A stretch of DNA of 64,000 nt from Corynebacterium humireducens NBRC 106098 = DSM 45392. GTDB taxonomy: Bacteria > Actinomycetota > Actinomycetes > Mycobacteriales > Mycobacteriaceae. Both the position numbers and the translations under genes were made by a program. Of the stretch, positions 1 to 11,865 are shown piece after piece (the first letter of the stretch is position 1; every line of letters begins with the position of its first letter). Location: the NCBI RefSeq assembly GCF_000819445.1, contig NZ_CP005286.1, positions 434,001 to 498,000 of the forward strand, read 5' to 3'. The notes below the pieces were generated by a model. It worked only from the letters and a program-made list of their open reading frames with translations. It did no database searches and was not told the origin of the DNA.

Positions 1-935
1 AGCACGCCCGCTTCGGCGGTGTCGTGCCGGAGATCGCCTCCCGCGCGCATCTCGAGCAGATGGGCCCGGTGATGCGGGCGGCGCTGGAGGAGGCGGGCGT
101 CGGGAAGCCTGATGCGGTGGCCGCCACCGTCGGCCCGGGGCTGGCTGGCGCGCTGCTCGTCGGCGCCTCCGCGGCGAAGGCCTACGCCGCCGCGTGGGAC
201 GTCCCCTTCTACGGGGTCAACCACCTCGGCGGGCACGTCGCGGTGGCCAACCTGGAGGGGGAGGCGCTGCCGCACTCGGTGGCGCTGCTCGTCTCCGGGG
301 GCCACACGCAGCTCCTCGAGGTGGAGGCCGTGGGGCGTCCGATGCGGGAGCTGGGTTCCACGCTCGACGACGCCGCCGGTGAGGCCTACGACAAGGTGGC
401 CCGCCTCCTCGGGCTGGGGTACCCGGGTGGCCCGGTGATCGACAGGCTGGCCCAGCGCGGCGACCGGGACGCCGTCCCGTTCCCGCGCGGCCTGATGAAG
501 CGGGTCGACGAGGAGCGGGGACACCGCCACAACTTCTCCTTCTCCGGGCTCAAGACCTCGGTGGCCCGCTACGTCGAGGCCGCCGAACGGGAGGGCCGGG
601 TCATCTCCGTGGAGGACGTGTGCGCGTCCTTCCAGGAGGCCGTCTGCGACGTGCTCACCTTCAAGGCCGTCCGGGCCTGCCAGGACGTCGGGGCGCAGGT
701 GCTGCTGCTCGGCGGCGGGGTGGCGGCGAACTCGCGGCTGCGGGAGCTGGCGGGGGAGCGCTGCGCCGCGGCCGGCATCGGGCTGCGTGTCCCGCGTTTC
801 TCCCTGTGCACCGACAACGGCGTCATGATCGCCGCGCTGGCCGCCCAGCTCATCCACGAGGGCTCCGGGGCCAGTGATCTGGGCGTGGGCACCGACCCCT
901 CGCTCGAGGTGGAGATCCCGCTCGTCTCGTCCTAG
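1..935 (+). CDS. tsaD: tRNA N6-threonylcarbamoyladenosine synthase subunit TsaD (3' part)
   Basis: The frame is already open at base 3 and reads [16 protein letters not shown], the conserved N-terminal TsaD metal-binding region, so the start lies upstream of the window. Downstream, in order, are a second His motif (NHLGGH), [10 protein letters not shown], the [14 protein letters not shown] block, the SFSGLKT loop, [11 protein letters not shown] and CTDNGVMIA near the C-terminus. Together these make the ASKHA-fold active site. TsaD transfers the threonylcarbamoyl group to A37 of ANN-decoding tRNAs in the cytoplasm, working with TsaB and TsaE, which in related genomes sit just upstream. It ends with TAG 92 nt before the next gene. 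Identity is certain; only the first part is missing. Confidence 0.96.
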   Translation, partial: HARFGGVVPEIASRAHLEQMGPVMRAALEEAGVGKPDAVAATVGPGLAGALLVGASAAKAYAAAWDVPFYGVNHLGGHVAVANLEGEALPHSVALLVSGGHTQLLEVEAVGRPMRELGSTLDDAAGEAYDKVARLLGLGYPGGPVIDRLAQRGDRDAVPFPRGLMKRVDEERGHRHNFSFSGLKTSVARYVEAAEREGRVISVEDVCASFQEAVCDVLTFKAVRACQDVGAQVLLLGGGVAANSRLRELAGERCAAAGIGLRVPRFSLCTDNGVMIAALAAQLIHEGSGASDLGVGTDPSLEVEIPLVSS

Positions 936-1027
936 GGGAACCCGGGGGGCCTGCGTTCGCGCTGCGCGACCGGGGGCGCGGGGTTACGGTGAGCGGTGAC
1001 ACGTTTTCCCGCTCCTAAGGACCGCTC

Positions 1028-1459
1028 ATGATCACCGGATTCCTGGTACGCCCTGACCTGACCCACAACATCGTCGAGTTCGAGCTGGACTCTGCCGCGC
1101 AGTTCCTCGGCGGCATCAGCCAGGACCGCGTCGCCGTCGCCTTCCAGGAGGACGGCACCGACTACGCGGCCCTGTTCAACCCGGAGGCCAAGAGCAACGG
1201 CGCCGAGCCGAACCCGGTCGCCTCCCTGGGCCGGAACGCCGCCGCCACGGGCAACGCCGCGTTCTTCTCCGATCCGACCGCCGCCATCTGCGGCACGGTC
1301 ATCTTCGTCGGCGCCGAGGGCGAGGACATCACCCTCGACGACATCCGGCGCGTCAAGGACGGCATCCGCGCCGTGCGCAACTACCAGGAGGACCAGCCGG
1401 AGGACTACCGCCTGTGGCGTGCCGCCGTCCTCAACATGGGGCAGCTGCGCATCGACTAG
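1028..1459 (+). CDS. conserved small hypothetical protein
   Basis: This 143-residue soluble protein is preceded by CTAAGGA, a fair ribosome-binding site seven bases before the ATG. It has no signal peptide, no membrane segment and no cysteine cluster. Visible parts are an acidic N-terminal half, a G/A/N-rich middle and a charged C-terminal helix ([28 protein letters not shown]). I do not recognise the family. It sits alone between tsaD and the groES promoter. GC and codon use match its neighbours, so it looks like a genuine lineage-specific gene rather than a spurious frame. Confidence 0.75.
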   Translation: MITGFLVRPDLTHNIVEFELDSAAQFLGGISQDRVAVAFQEDGTDYAALFNPEAKSNGAEPNPVASLGRNAAATGNAAFFSDPTAAICGTVIFVGAEGEDITLDDIRRVKDGIRAVRNYQEDQPEDYRLWRAAVLNMGQLRID

Positions 1460-1539
1460 CCCGCCGTCCCCGGCAGGCGGGTGGCGGTCCCCCGGGTGGG
1501 GGACTCCCGGCCTCCGGGGCGTGTTGGCAGCCCGAAAGG

Positions 1540-1573
1540 TTGAGTGCTGGCACTCGCGTAGGTAGAGTGCCAG
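1540..1573 (+). promoter_or_regulatory. groES promoter with overlapping CIRCE (HrcA) operator
   Basis: A perfect inverted repeat CTGGCACTC-N9-GAGTGCCAG lies at 1547-1573, matching the CIRCE element bound by the heat-shock repressor HrcA. A candidate promoter TTGAGT (1540-1545), 17-bp spacer, TAGAGT (1563-1568) lies under it, so a bound repressor would cover the spacer and -10. Transcription from about 1575 would give a leader of roughly 97 nt before groES. Confidence 0.88.
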
Positions 1574-1671
1574 GAAGGTTGTCTCACCCACAGTTGTTCA
1601 CCCGCGACGACGGCTGTGCTGGCACCACAACCGGCACATACAACTCTCTCAACTTTTCACGGAGGAATATC

Positions 1672-1971
1672 GTGGCAAACGTCAACATCAAGCCGCTCGA
1701 GGACAAGGTCCTGGTCGAGATCACCGAGACCGAGAACACCACCGCCTCCGGCCTCGTCATCCCGGACTCCGCCAAGGAGAAGCGCCAGGAGGCGACCGTC
1801 GTCGCCGTCGGCCCGGGCCGCATGGACGATGACGGGGACCGCATCCCGGTGGACGTCAAGGTCGGCGACGTCGTCATCTTCTCCCCCTACGGTGGTACCG
1901 AGCTGAAGTACGAGGACAAGGAGTACCTCCTGCTCTCCGCTCGTGACCTGCTCGCCATCGTCGAGAAGTAG
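1672..1971 (+). CDS. groES: co-chaperonin GroES
   Basis: This 99-residue Cpn10 lid subunit forms the heptameric cap of the GroEL chamber in the cytoplasm. The GTG at 1672 is chosen because ACGGAGGA lies seven bases upstream and the protein then begins [16 protein letters not shown], the normal family N-terminus. The mobile loop ([19 protein letters not shown]) and the roof-forming segment [25 protein letters not shown] are intact, and the length is normal. It is followed 19 bp later by groEL, so the two form one heat-shock operon behind the CIRCE site. Confidence 0.97.
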   Translation: MANVNIKPLEDKVLVEITETENTTASGLVIPDSAKEKRQEATVVAVGPGRMDDDGDRIPVDVKVGDVVIFSPYGGTELKYEDKEYLLLSARDLLAIVEK

Positions 1972-1981
1972 TCGGGGGTAA

Positions 1982-3604
<1,623 letters not shown>

Positions 3605-3636
3605 TCACCACTGGTCACCCCGGCGCACACGCGCTG

Positions 3637-3673
3637 AAGCCCGGTCCTGAGCCATTGTGCTCGGGCCGGGCTT
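3637..3673 (+). terminator. imperfect hairpin after groEL
   Basis: AAGCCCGG...CTGAGC pairs with GCTC...CCGGGCTT around a six-base loop, with one bulge, followed by TTGG. It lies between the convergent groEL and WhiB-like genes and could serve both. Confidence 0.6.
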
Positions 3674-3698
3674 TGGTGTCTGTGCGGGGGAGTGGGGG

Positions 3699-4028
3699 TC
3701 AGCTGCGGGCGGTGGCGGGGACGCGGGCGGCCTGACGGCCGCCCCGGACCATGCCGCGGTTGCGCAGGACCGTGAGACGCTCGGACTCGGAGAGTCCGCC
3801 CCAGATGCCGTAGGGCTCGGCGACCTTGAGCGCGTGCTCGCGGCAGGCGGAGATCACGGGGCAGGTGTGGCAGATGGCCTTGGCGCGGTTCTCACGCTGG
3901 GCGCGGGCGCGACCGCGCTCGCCGTCCGGGTGGTAGAACACATCCGACTCTTCGCCCCGGCAGGCGCCGTGGAGCTGCCAGTCCCAGAAATCGGCGTTCG
4001 GTCCGGGAAGCAGGTGCGGCTGTGACAT
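3699..4028 (-). CDS. whcB: WhiB-family iron-sulfur transcriptional regulator
   Basis: This 109-residue WhiB-like protein has one Cys in HGACRGEES followed by CxxC-x5-C (AICHTCPVISACREH), the four ligands of a redox-sensitive [4Fe-4S] cluster. The GIWGG turn and a basic C-terminus for DNA contact follow. The ATG at 4028 is chosen because GAGGAG lies upstream and the protein then begins MSQPHLL; an upstream in-frame Met (MTSLPEEN) has no better site. Position next to sigD and groEL matches whiB3 of mycobacteria and, from memory, whcB (cg0695) of C. glutamicum, so the symbol is by synteny. WhiB proteins act by binding the principal sigma factor region 4. Confidence 0.9.
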   Translation of the reverse strand: MSQPHLLPGPNADFWDWQLHGACRGEESDVFYHPDGERGRARAQRENRAKAICHTCPVISACREHALKVAEPYGIWGGLSESERLTVLRNRGMVRGGRQAARVPATARS

Positions 4029-4374
4029 GTTCTGATTCTCCTCAGGTAAAGAAGTCATAGACTCGTGTGCATCGGTGCAGAGTCCGGGACGGTGAGTCAC
4101 ACTCTCCGACGCACCTGTGGAGTGTGTACCGACGTGATGAACATCAAATGGCCGGTATGTGTCCCAGTGGTGGACCGGGCATGACCGCAATGTGGCCTCC
4201 TCGGCCGCCAGACTCCTGACCTGCATGAATGCGATAGGTTAACCCTTAATGAACTCTTGGTGCACTAGCAGCTGGCATGGAGGATGCGGAAATGAAACTC
4301 GGATTCCGGGGTGAACAGGTATCCTGGTTCCGCCTGTGCCACAAGGGGCCGCAGGTGATCCGGAGGAGTGCTAC
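4029..4374. promoter_or_regulatory. 346-bp divergent control region between whcB and sigD
   Basis: No convincing gene lies here. The segment should carry the divergent promoters of the WhiB-like gene and sigD. Visible elements are an inverted repeat CACACTC (4098-4104) / GAGTGTG (4120-4126) in the whcB leader, a GGTTAACC palindrome near 4235, and a possible -10 TATCCT at 4320-4325 about 50 bp upstream of sigD. I could not find a clear SigD-type promoter (GTAAC with a downstream GAT). Confidence 0.4.
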
Positions 4375-4968
4375 GTGAGTGAGACCGAGGCAGAGCTGGC
4401 CGACCTTGTGCCGCTGGCCGTCGACGGTGACCGTCGTGCACTGCAGAGGATCATGGCGATCGTCCATCCGATGGTCCTGCGTTACGCCCGCGCCCGCGTG
4501 GGCGGCGGAAGGACGCCGACCCCCGAGGACATCGCCCAGGAGATCTGCCTCGCGGTCGCGACGTCGATAGGCAACTACGTGGACAAGGGTCGCCCCTTCA
4601 TGGCCTTCGTCTACGGCATCGCCTTCAACAAGGTGGCCGACGCGCACCGCGCCATGGCCCGTGACCACTCGCTGCCCACCGACGAGGTGCCGGACACCGT
4701 CACCGAGCGCGATACCCCCGAGGACTACGCCCTCACGACCGACGGAAGTAACAGAGTGAGGGCTCTGCTCGATTCATTAAGTGAGAAGGCGCGCGACATC
4801 GTGATTCTGCGCGTTTTCGTCGGACTGTCGGCGGAGGAGACCGCCGCGGTCGTGGGCAGTACCCCCGGTGCCGTGCGCGTGGCGCAGCACCGTGCGCTGG
4901 CCACGTTGCGCAAGACCCTGGGCACTCAGGATGACGCCCAGGCCACGGAGAATGAAGGAGCACAGTGA
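4375..4968 (+). CDS. sigD: ECF RNA polymerase sigma factor SigD
   Basis: This 197-residue ECF sigma factor has region 2 (VLRYARARVG...TPEDIAQEICLAV...PFMAFVYGIAFNKVADAHR) and region 4 (LLDSLSEKARDIVILRVFVGLSAEETAAVVGSTPGAVRVAQHRALATLR, a helix-turn-helix) separated by an acidic linker. The GTG at 4375 follows CGGAGGAG at good spacing. In C. glutamicum and M. tuberculosis SigD controls envelope and mycolate-related genes under stationary or low-oxygen conditions (family knowledge). The stop overlaps the start of rsdA by one base, so the sigma and anti-sigma factors are translationally coupled. Confidence 0.95.
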   Translation: MSETEAELADLVPLAVDGDRRALQRIMAIVHPMVLRYARARVGGGRTPTPEDIAQEICLAVATSIGNYVDKGRPFMAFVYGIAFNKVADAHRAMARDHSLPTDEVPDTVTERDTPEDYALTTDGSNRVRALLDSLSEKARDIVILRVFVGLSAEETAAVVGSTPGAVRVAQHRALATLRKTLGTQDDAQATENEGAQ

Positions 4969-5783
4969 TGAAGCGTAGGCATCCCGATGCCACAGCAGGT
5001 GACATCACCACACAGCTGAAGCCGCTGATGGATGATGACGCCTTCCTCACCGAGCTCTCGCAGGGCCTCGACCCCTCCGACGGCACCGACGAACTCGCCG
5101 CGCTCTTCCTGGAGCTGCGCGAGGACGTCGAGAAGCAGATGCCGCCCGCCCCGCTCATCGAGGGCGCCGACGAGGAGCCCGTGGTCATCTCCCTGGTCGC
5201 CCGCCGCCGCGCCCGCCGCGGACGCCCCTTCGTGTCGGGCCTCATCGGCGCCGCCGCCGCGACGCTGGTCATCGCCGGCTCCGGCTCCATGATCTACAAC
5301 GCCACCCCCGGCTCCCCGCTGTGGGGCATGTCCAGCGCGCTGTTCAGTGACCGCGCCGCCGTCGTCGAGCTCGCCGGCACGCTGGAGGAGATCGACTCCC
5401 GCGCCGCCGAGGGCGACATCGACGGCACCCGCGAACTCCTCGAGGAGGCCCGCCGCGTGGTGCAGAACCTCCGCGACGCCCAGTCGCCGACCGGGCAGCA
5501 GACCCCGCGTGAGTCGGGCACCACGGTGACCGCCACGACGACGGCCACCCTGCCGGGCGAGACCCTCGCCCCGGAGCCGGTCGACCCGACCACCGAGACC
5601 GTCACGGAGACCGCGCACCAGACCACGACGGCGACCGTCACGGTCACCCAGGGTCCGCCCCCGATCCGGGACAACCCGCTGCCGAACCCGGTGGAGCCGG
5701 TCCCGCTGCCGGAGCCGGTCGATCCGGTGGAGCCGGCGCCGACGGTGGCCCCGACCCTGGCCCCGCCGCAGATCCAGGAGTAA
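4968..5783 (+). CDS. rsdA: anti-sigma-D factor RsdA
   Basis: This 271-residue membrane protein has an N-terminal cytoplasmic part (about residues 1-85, including FLTELSQGLDPSDGTDEL, expected to bind SigD) and a basic stop before the membrane (ARRRARRGR). One transmembrane helix (GLIGAAAATLVIAGSGSMIY, about 89-110) and an extracytoplasmic Thr- then Pro/Glu-rich tail follow. The ATG at 4968 has AAGGAG seven bases upstream; a GTG three bases earlier is possible but worse placed. Coupling to sigD and the topology match RsdA, which releases SigD after proteolysis. A strong terminator follows, so sigD-rsdA is a two-gene unit. Confidence 0.92.
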   Translation: MKRRHPDATAGDITTQLKPLMDDDAFLTELSQGLDPSDGTDELAALFLELREDVEKQMPPAPLIEGADEEPVVISLVARRRARRGRPFVSGLIGAAAATLVIAGSGSMIYNATPGSPLWGMSSALFSDRAAVVELAGTLEEIDSRAAEGDIDGTRELLEEARRVVQNLRDAQSPTGQQTPRESGTTVTATTTATLPGETLAPEPVDPTTETVTETAHQTTTATVTVTQGPPPIRDNPLPNPVEPVPLPEPVDPVEPAPTVAPTLAPPQIQE

Positions 5784-5804
5784 CGGTCCGGGAGTGAGAC
5801 ACGA

Positions 5805-5837
5805 AGAGACCGCCGGCAGAACCTGCCGGCGGTCTCT
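5805..5837. terminator. perfect 15-bp hairpin terminator between rsdA and DUF5319 gene
   Basis: The 15-base arms 5805-5819 and 5823-5837 are exact reverse complements around an AAC loop. With convergent genes on both sides it can work in either direction. Confidence 0.85.
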
Positions 5838-5863
5838 TCATGTGTTCCCCTCTGACGGGGCCT

Positions 5864-7880
<2,017 letters not shown>

Positions 7881-7914
7881 TCCGCGGCTCCGCGGAGATC
7901 GTCCGCTGAAAGTT

Positions 7915-7946
7915 GGCCGGAGACCCACTGTGATGGGGCTCCGGCC
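7915..7946 (+). terminator. hairpin terminator after guaB
   Basis: GGCCGGAG (7915-7922) pairs with CTCCGGCC (7939-7946), extended inward by CCC/GGG across one mismatch, and is followed by TTCG. It lies between guaB and guaB3 and suggests partly separate transcription. Confidence 0.6.
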
Positions 7947-8015
7947 TTCGTGCTGTGCGGTAGAGTTGATCCGTCATGTCCGCCCGCAACCGGGCAGAAG
8001 AAAGGGAACGCCACC

Positions 8016-9167
8016 ATGCGCGACTACGTCGAGATCGGAGTGGGCCGGGAGGCCCGCCGCACCTACAGCCTCGAGGACATCTCCATCGTCCCGTCCCGGC
8101 GCACCCGCTCCTCCAGCGATGTCGACACCACCTGGCACATCGACGCCTACACCTTCGGTATCCCCGTCATGTCGCACCCGACCGACGCACTCGCCAGCCC
8201 CGAGTTCGTCATCGAGATGGACCGGCAGGGCGGCCTCGGTGTCATCAACGCCGAGGGCCTGTGGGGCCGTCAGGCGGATCTCGACGCCGCCGTGGCCCGC
8301 GTCGTCGAGACCGTCAACGCCGTCGACAGCATGGACTTCACCGGGGAGCAGGCCATCGCCCTGCTCCAGGAGCTGCACTCCGCGCCCATCGACGAGGACC
8401 TGCTCGCCGAGCGCATCGGTGAGGTCCGGGCCTCCGGCGCCACCGTCGCCGTCCGCGTCAGCCCCCAGCGGGCCCGTGAGCTGGCCCCGATGGTGATCGA
8501 GGCGGGCGCCGAGATCCTGGTCATCCAGGGCACCATGATCTCCGCCGAGCACGTCGCCACCGGCGGCGAGCCGCTCAACCTCAAGGAGTTCATCGGCTCC
8601 CTCGAGGTGCCGGTCATCGCCGGCGGCGTCGCCGACTACACCACCGCCATGCACCTCATGCGTACCGGTGCCGCCGGCGTCATCGTGGGTGGCGGCACCA
8701 ACACCAACGAGTACGCGCTCGGCATCGAGGTTCCGATGGCCACCGCCATCGCCGACGTCGCCGCCGCCCGCCGCGAGTACCTCGACGAGACCGGTGGCCG
8801 CTACGTCCACATCATCGCCGACGGTGAGCTGTCCACCTCCGGTGACATCGCCAAGGCCATCGCCTGCGGTGCCGACGCCGTCATGCTCGGCACGACCCTG
8901 GCCCCGGCCGCCGAGGCCGCCGGCAAGGGCTGCTTCTGGCCGGCCGTCGCCGCCCACCCGCGCTTCCCGCGCGGTCTGGTGGAGACCCCGCAGGAGTACC
9001 TCACCGAGGGTGTCGAGCCGCCGAGCCTGGAGAAGATCCTCCAGGGCCCCGCAGCCGACCCCTTCGGCAACCAGAACATCGTCGGCGGCCTGCGCCGCGC
9101 GATGGCCAAGTGCGGTTACACCGACCTGAAGTCCTTCCAGAAGGTCGGCCTGGCGGTCAAGCGCTAG
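8016..9167 (+). CDS. guaB3: GuaB3 family IMP dehydrogenase-related protein
   Basis: This 383-residue IMPDH-like TIM barrel lacks the CBS insert. It starts MRDYVEIGVGREARRTYSLEDISIVPSRR, the usual GuaB3 N-terminus, with AAAGGGA upstream of the ATG. Conserved barrel parts include IAGGVADYTTAMHLMRTGAAGVIVGGG and IIADGELSTSGDIAKAIACGADAVMLG. Where GuaB has the catalytic GPGSICTT loop, this protein reads GGGTNTNEY, so the usual catalytic Cys is not in its place. Actinobacterial GuaB3 proteins co-occur with guaB and guaA but their reaction is poorly established. A very strong terminator follows. Confidence 0.93.
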   Translation: MRDYVEIGVGREARRTYSLEDISIVPSRRTRSSSDVDTTWHIDAYTFGIPVMSHPTDALASPEFVIEMDRQGGLGVINAEGLWGRQADLDAAVARVVETVNAVDSMDFTGEQAIALLQELHSAPIDEDLLAERIGEVRASGATVAVRVSPQRARELAPMVIEAGAEILVIQGTMISAEHVATGGEPLNLKEFIGSLEVPVIAGGVADYTTAMHLMRTGAAGVIVGGGTNTNEYALGIEVPMATAIADVAAARREYLDETGGRYVHIIADGELSTSGDIAKAIACGADAVMLGTTLAPAAEAAGKGCFWPAVAAHPRFPRGLVETPQEYLTEGVEPPSLEKILQGPAADPFGNQNIVGGLRRAMAKCGYTDLKSFQKVGLAVKR

Positions 9168-9182
9168 GCTCGGCCAGCACCG

Positions 9183-9222
9183 GAGCAGCCCGGTCACCAC
9201 GTCGGTGGTGACCGGGCTGCTC
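9183..9222. terminator. perfect 18-bp hairpin terminator after guaB3
   Basis: The arms 9183-9200 and 9205-9222 pair perfectly around a GTCG loop, followed by TTCTGTTT. It lies between convergent guaB3 and the EamA transporter gene, so it may be bidirectional. Confidence 0.92.
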
Positions 9223-9254
9223 TTCTGTTTCTGGGGTGACCCCCGACGGGGCGG

Positions 9255-10142
9255 TCACGCGGACTGCTGCGTCTCCTCCCGCTTCTCCGCGGGGGCGGGC
9301 CGTGCCGTGAGTGTCGTGCCCATCGACGCCGCGACCACCATCCCGACCGCGACGAGGAGCCCGACCGAGGCGGTCTGACCGAGCACGATCCAGCCGATGA
9401 GGGCCGCGAACACCGGTTCCAGGGCCAGCAGCACCCCGAACACGGCCGGCGGCAGCGACCGCAGTGCCACCAGCTCGAAGGAGTAGGGGATCAGCGACGC
9501 CAGCACCGCGGTGAGCACTGCCAGGCCGAGCAGGGCGGGGGAGAGGACGATCGTCGCCACCCCGGTGGCCCCGAAGGGGGCCACCACCGCCGCGGCGATG
9601 AGGAACGCCATCGCCAGTCCCCCCTGGCCGGGCACGATGCGGCCGACGCGCCGCGACATGAGGATGTAGCCCATCCAGAACACACCGGCGACCAGGGCCC
9701 AGGTCACGCCCCAGAGGTCGAGGGGTTCGCCGGTCCAGGAGTCCCAGCCCAGCAGCGCCAGCCCACCTGCGGCCAGGCCCACCCAGAGGAACTCCCGCGC
9801 CCCGCGCGAGAGGATCGCCGCGAGCAGGAGAGGCCCGATGAACTCGATGGTGACGGCGGGCGCCAGCGGGATGAGGGCGATGGCGGCGTAGTAGAAGCCG
9901 TTCATCCCCGCCAGGGTCAGGGCGAACAGTCCCACCGCCAGCCACTGCTGACGTGACCACGCGCGTAGCGCCGGCCGGGCGATGAGCGCCAGCAGCAGTC
10001 CCGCGACGAGCAGACGGACGGTGGTCACACCCCACGGCCCGGCGTGGGGGAACACGTGGGTGGCCACCGCGCCGCCGAGCTGCAGGGAGGCACAGGAGGC
10101 GAGAACCAGTCCCACGGCACCGGGAGACACACGATCAGACAT
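9255..10142 (-). CDS. EamA/DMT-family membrane transporter
   Basis: This 295-residue protein has about ten hydrophobic helices arranged as two EamA repeats (around residues 10-140 and 150-280), the drug/metabolite transporter fold. Motifs resemble RhtA-like amino-acid or homoserine exporters (FYYAAIALIPLAPAVTIEFIGPLLLA; ALRSLPPAVFGVLLALEPVFAALIGWIVLGQ), but the substrate cannot be read from sequence. The ATG at 10142 follows GGTGAGG and gives MSDRVSPGAVG. The C-terminal tail is charged and short. It is transcribed away from guaA with only 86 bp between starts, in a position also occupied by a transporter in C. glutamicum as I recall. Confidence 0.88.
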   Translation of the reverse strand: MSDRVSPGAVGLVLASCASLQLGGAVATHVFPHAGPWGVTTVRLLVAGLLLALIARPALRAWSRQQWLAVGLFALTLAGMNGFYYAAIALIPLAPAVTIEFIGPLLLAAILSRGAREFLWVGLAAGGLALLGWDSWTGEPLDLWGVTWALVAGVFWMGYILMSRRVGRIVPGQGGLAMAFLIAAAVVAPFGATGVATIVLSPALLGLAVLTAVLASLIPYSFELVALRSLPPAVFGVLLALEPVFAALIGWIVLGQTASVGLLVAVGMVVAASMGTTLTARPAPAEKREETQQSA

Positions 10143-10179
10143 AGTGACCTCACCATAGCTGGGCTGGGGATACGCGGTC

Positions 10180-10189
10180 GTCGAGAAGC
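10180..10189 (+). repeat. intergenic copy of dispersed motif CGTCGANAAGC
   Basis: GTCGAGAAGC preceded by C lies between the EamA gene and guaA, outside any coding region. It is one of 25 copies in the window (see findings). Confidence 0.6.
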
Positions 10190-10215
10190 ATGTCGGGACC
10201 GCGGCCCCCGCGTAG

Positions 10216-10229
10216 TAGTATCGAATCCG
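10216..10229 (+). promoter_or_regulatory. -10 element for leaderless guaA transcript
   Basis: TAGTAT at 10216-10221 matches the corynebacterial -10 (TANNNT) and ends seven bases before the GTG start of guaA. The transcript should begin at or next to the start codon, and no ribosome-binding site is present. I see no clear -35. Confidence 0.7.
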
Positions 10230-11791
10230 TGACTTCCGCATCCCCCCGCCCCGTCCTCGTCGTGGACTTCGGCGCACAGTACGCCCAGCTCATCGCCCGG
10301 CGCGTACGTGAGGCCCGCGTCTACTCCGAGGTTGTCCCGCACACCGCCACCGTCGAGGAGATCAAGGCCAAGAACCCGGCCGCGCTGGTCCTCTCCGGTG
10401 GCCCGTCCTCCGTCTACGCCGACGAGGCTCCGAAGCTGGATCCGCAGATCCTCGAGCTCGGTATCCCCGTCTTCGGCATCTGCTACGGCTTCCAGGCGAT
10501 GACCGCCGCTCTCGGCGGCACCGTCTCCGAGACCGGTGCCCGCGAGTACGGCCGCACCGACCTCGAGGTCGTCGGCGACGGCGGCGTGCTCCACGACCAG
10601 CTCGACGCCACCCACAAGGTGTGGATGAGCCACGGTGACGCCGTGACCGAGGCCCCCGAGGGCTTCACGGTCACCGCCTCCTCCGCCGGTGCGCCGGTCG
10701 CGGCGTTCGAGAACGTCGGGAAGAAGATGGCCGGCGTGCAGTACCACCCGGAGGTCCTGCACTCCCCGCACGGCCAGCAGGTGCTCACCCGCTTCCTCAC
10801 CCAGATCGCCGGCCTCGAGCCGACCTGGACCGCGGCGAACATCGCGCAGCAGCTCATCGACGAGGTGGCCGCGCAGATCGGCCCCGAGGGCCACGCCATC
10901 TGCGGCCTGTCCGGTGGCGTCGACTCCGCTGTCGCCGCCGCCCTCGTGCAGCGTGCCATCGGTGACCGCCTGACCTGTGTCTTCGTCGACCACGGTCTGC
11001 TGCGTTCCGGCGAGCGTGAGCAGGTGGAGAACGACTTCGTCGCCGCCACCGGCGCCCGCCTGGTCACCGTCGACGAGCGGAAGGCCTTCCTGGACAAGCT
11101 CGCCGGCATCAGCGAGCCGGAGGCCAAGCGCAAGGCCATCGGCGCCGAGTTCATCCGTTCCTTCGAGCGTGCCGTCGCCGGCGTCCTCGAGGGCGAGCAG
11201 GTCGACTACCTCGTGCAGGGCACCCTGTACCCGGACGTCGTCGAGTCGGGTGGCGGTTCCGGTACCGCGAACATCAAGAGCCACCACAACGTCGGTGGCC
11301 TGCCGGACGACGTCGAGTTCGAGCTCGTCGAGCCGCTGCGCCTGCTGTTCAAGGACGAGGTCCGTGCCGTGGGCCGCGAGCTGGGCCTGCCGGAGGAGAT
11401 CGTCAACCGTCAGCCCTTCCCGGGCCCGGGCCTGGGCATCCGCATCATCGGTGAGGTCACCGAGGAGCGCCTGGAGATCCTCCGCGCCGCCGACCTCATC
11501 GCCCGTACCGAGCTGACCGCCGCGGGTCTGGACGACCAGATCTGGCAGTGCCCGGTCGTGCTGCTCGCGGACGTCCGTTCCGTCGGCGTCCAGGGTGACG
11601 GCCGTACCTACGGCCACCCGATCGTGCTGCGCCCGGTCACCTCCGAGGACGCGATGACCGCCGACTGGGTCCGCATCCCGTACGAGGTGCTCGAGCGCAT
11701 CTCCACCCGCATCACCAACGAGGTCAAGGACGTCAACCGCGTCGTGCTCGACGTGACCTCGAAGCCGCCGGGAACCATCGAGTGGGAGTAG
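10229..11791 (+). CDS. guaA: GMP synthase (glutamine-hydrolysing)
   Basis: This 520-residue enzyme converts XMP to GMP using ATP and glutamine-derived ammonia. The N-terminal class I glutamine amidotransferase domain (about residues 1-200) has the nucleophile Cys in [10 protein letters not shown] and the His/Glu pair in YHPEVLHS. The ATP pyrophosphatase domain carries the P-loop [12 protein letters not shown]. The C-terminal dimerisation domain ends [16 protein letters not shown] as in the family. The GTG at 10229 is chosen because it gives the normal N-terminus and sits exactly where a leaderless transcript would begin. It completes the guaB-guaB3-guaA cluster and is followed by a strong terminator. 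Confidence 0.97.
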   Translation: MTSASPRPVLVVDFGAQYAQLIARRVREARVYSEVVPHTATVEEIKAKNPAALVLSGGPSSVYADEAPKLDPQILELGIPVFGICYGFQAMTAALGGTVSETGAREYGRTDLEVVGDGGVLHDQLDATHKVWMSHGDAVTEAPEGFTVTASSAGAPVAAFENVGKKMAGVQYHPEVLHSPHGQQVLTRFLTQIAGLEPTWTAANIAQQLIDEVAAQIGPEGHAICGLSGGVDSAVAAALVQRAIGDRLTCVFVDHGLLRSGEREQVENDFVAATGARLVTVDERKAFLDKLAGISEPEAKRKAIGAEFIRSFERAVAGVLEGEQVDYLVQGTLYPDVVESGGGSGTANIKSHHNVGGLPDDVEFELVEPLRLLFKDEVRAVGRELGLPEEIVNRQPFPGPGLGIRIIGEVTEERLEILRAADLIARTELTAAGLDDQIWQCPVVLLADVRSVGVQGDGRTYGHPIVLRPVTSEDAMTADWVRIPYEVLERISTRITNEVKDVNRVVLDVTSKPPGTIEWE

Positions 11792-11804
11792 ACCTCCCCA
11801 CGTG

Positions 11805-11839
11805 ACAGCGCCCCTGACAGTGAGTGTCAGGGGCGCTGT
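11805..11839. terminator. perfect 15-bp hairpin terminator after guaA
   Basis: ACAGCGCCCCTGACA pairs exactly with TGTCAGGGGCGCTGT around a GTGAG loop, and CTTTT follows. Convergent genes flank it. Confidence 0.9.
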
Positions 11840-11845
11840 GCTTTT

Positions 11846-11855
11846 GCTTGTCGAC
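11846..11855 (-). repeat. intergenic copy of dispersed motif CGTCGANAAGC (reverse)
   Basis: GCTTGTCGAC followed by G lies between the guaA terminator and the stop of the PspC-domain gene. It is a non-coding copy of the window-wide motif. Confidence 0.6.
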
Positions 11856-11865
11856 GGCCGCGGCG

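Noticed and set aside
4029..4374. SigD autoregulated promoter upstream of sigD
   Set aside because: I found no GTAAC-type -35 with a GAT -10 at the right spacing, so I did not claim autoregulation.
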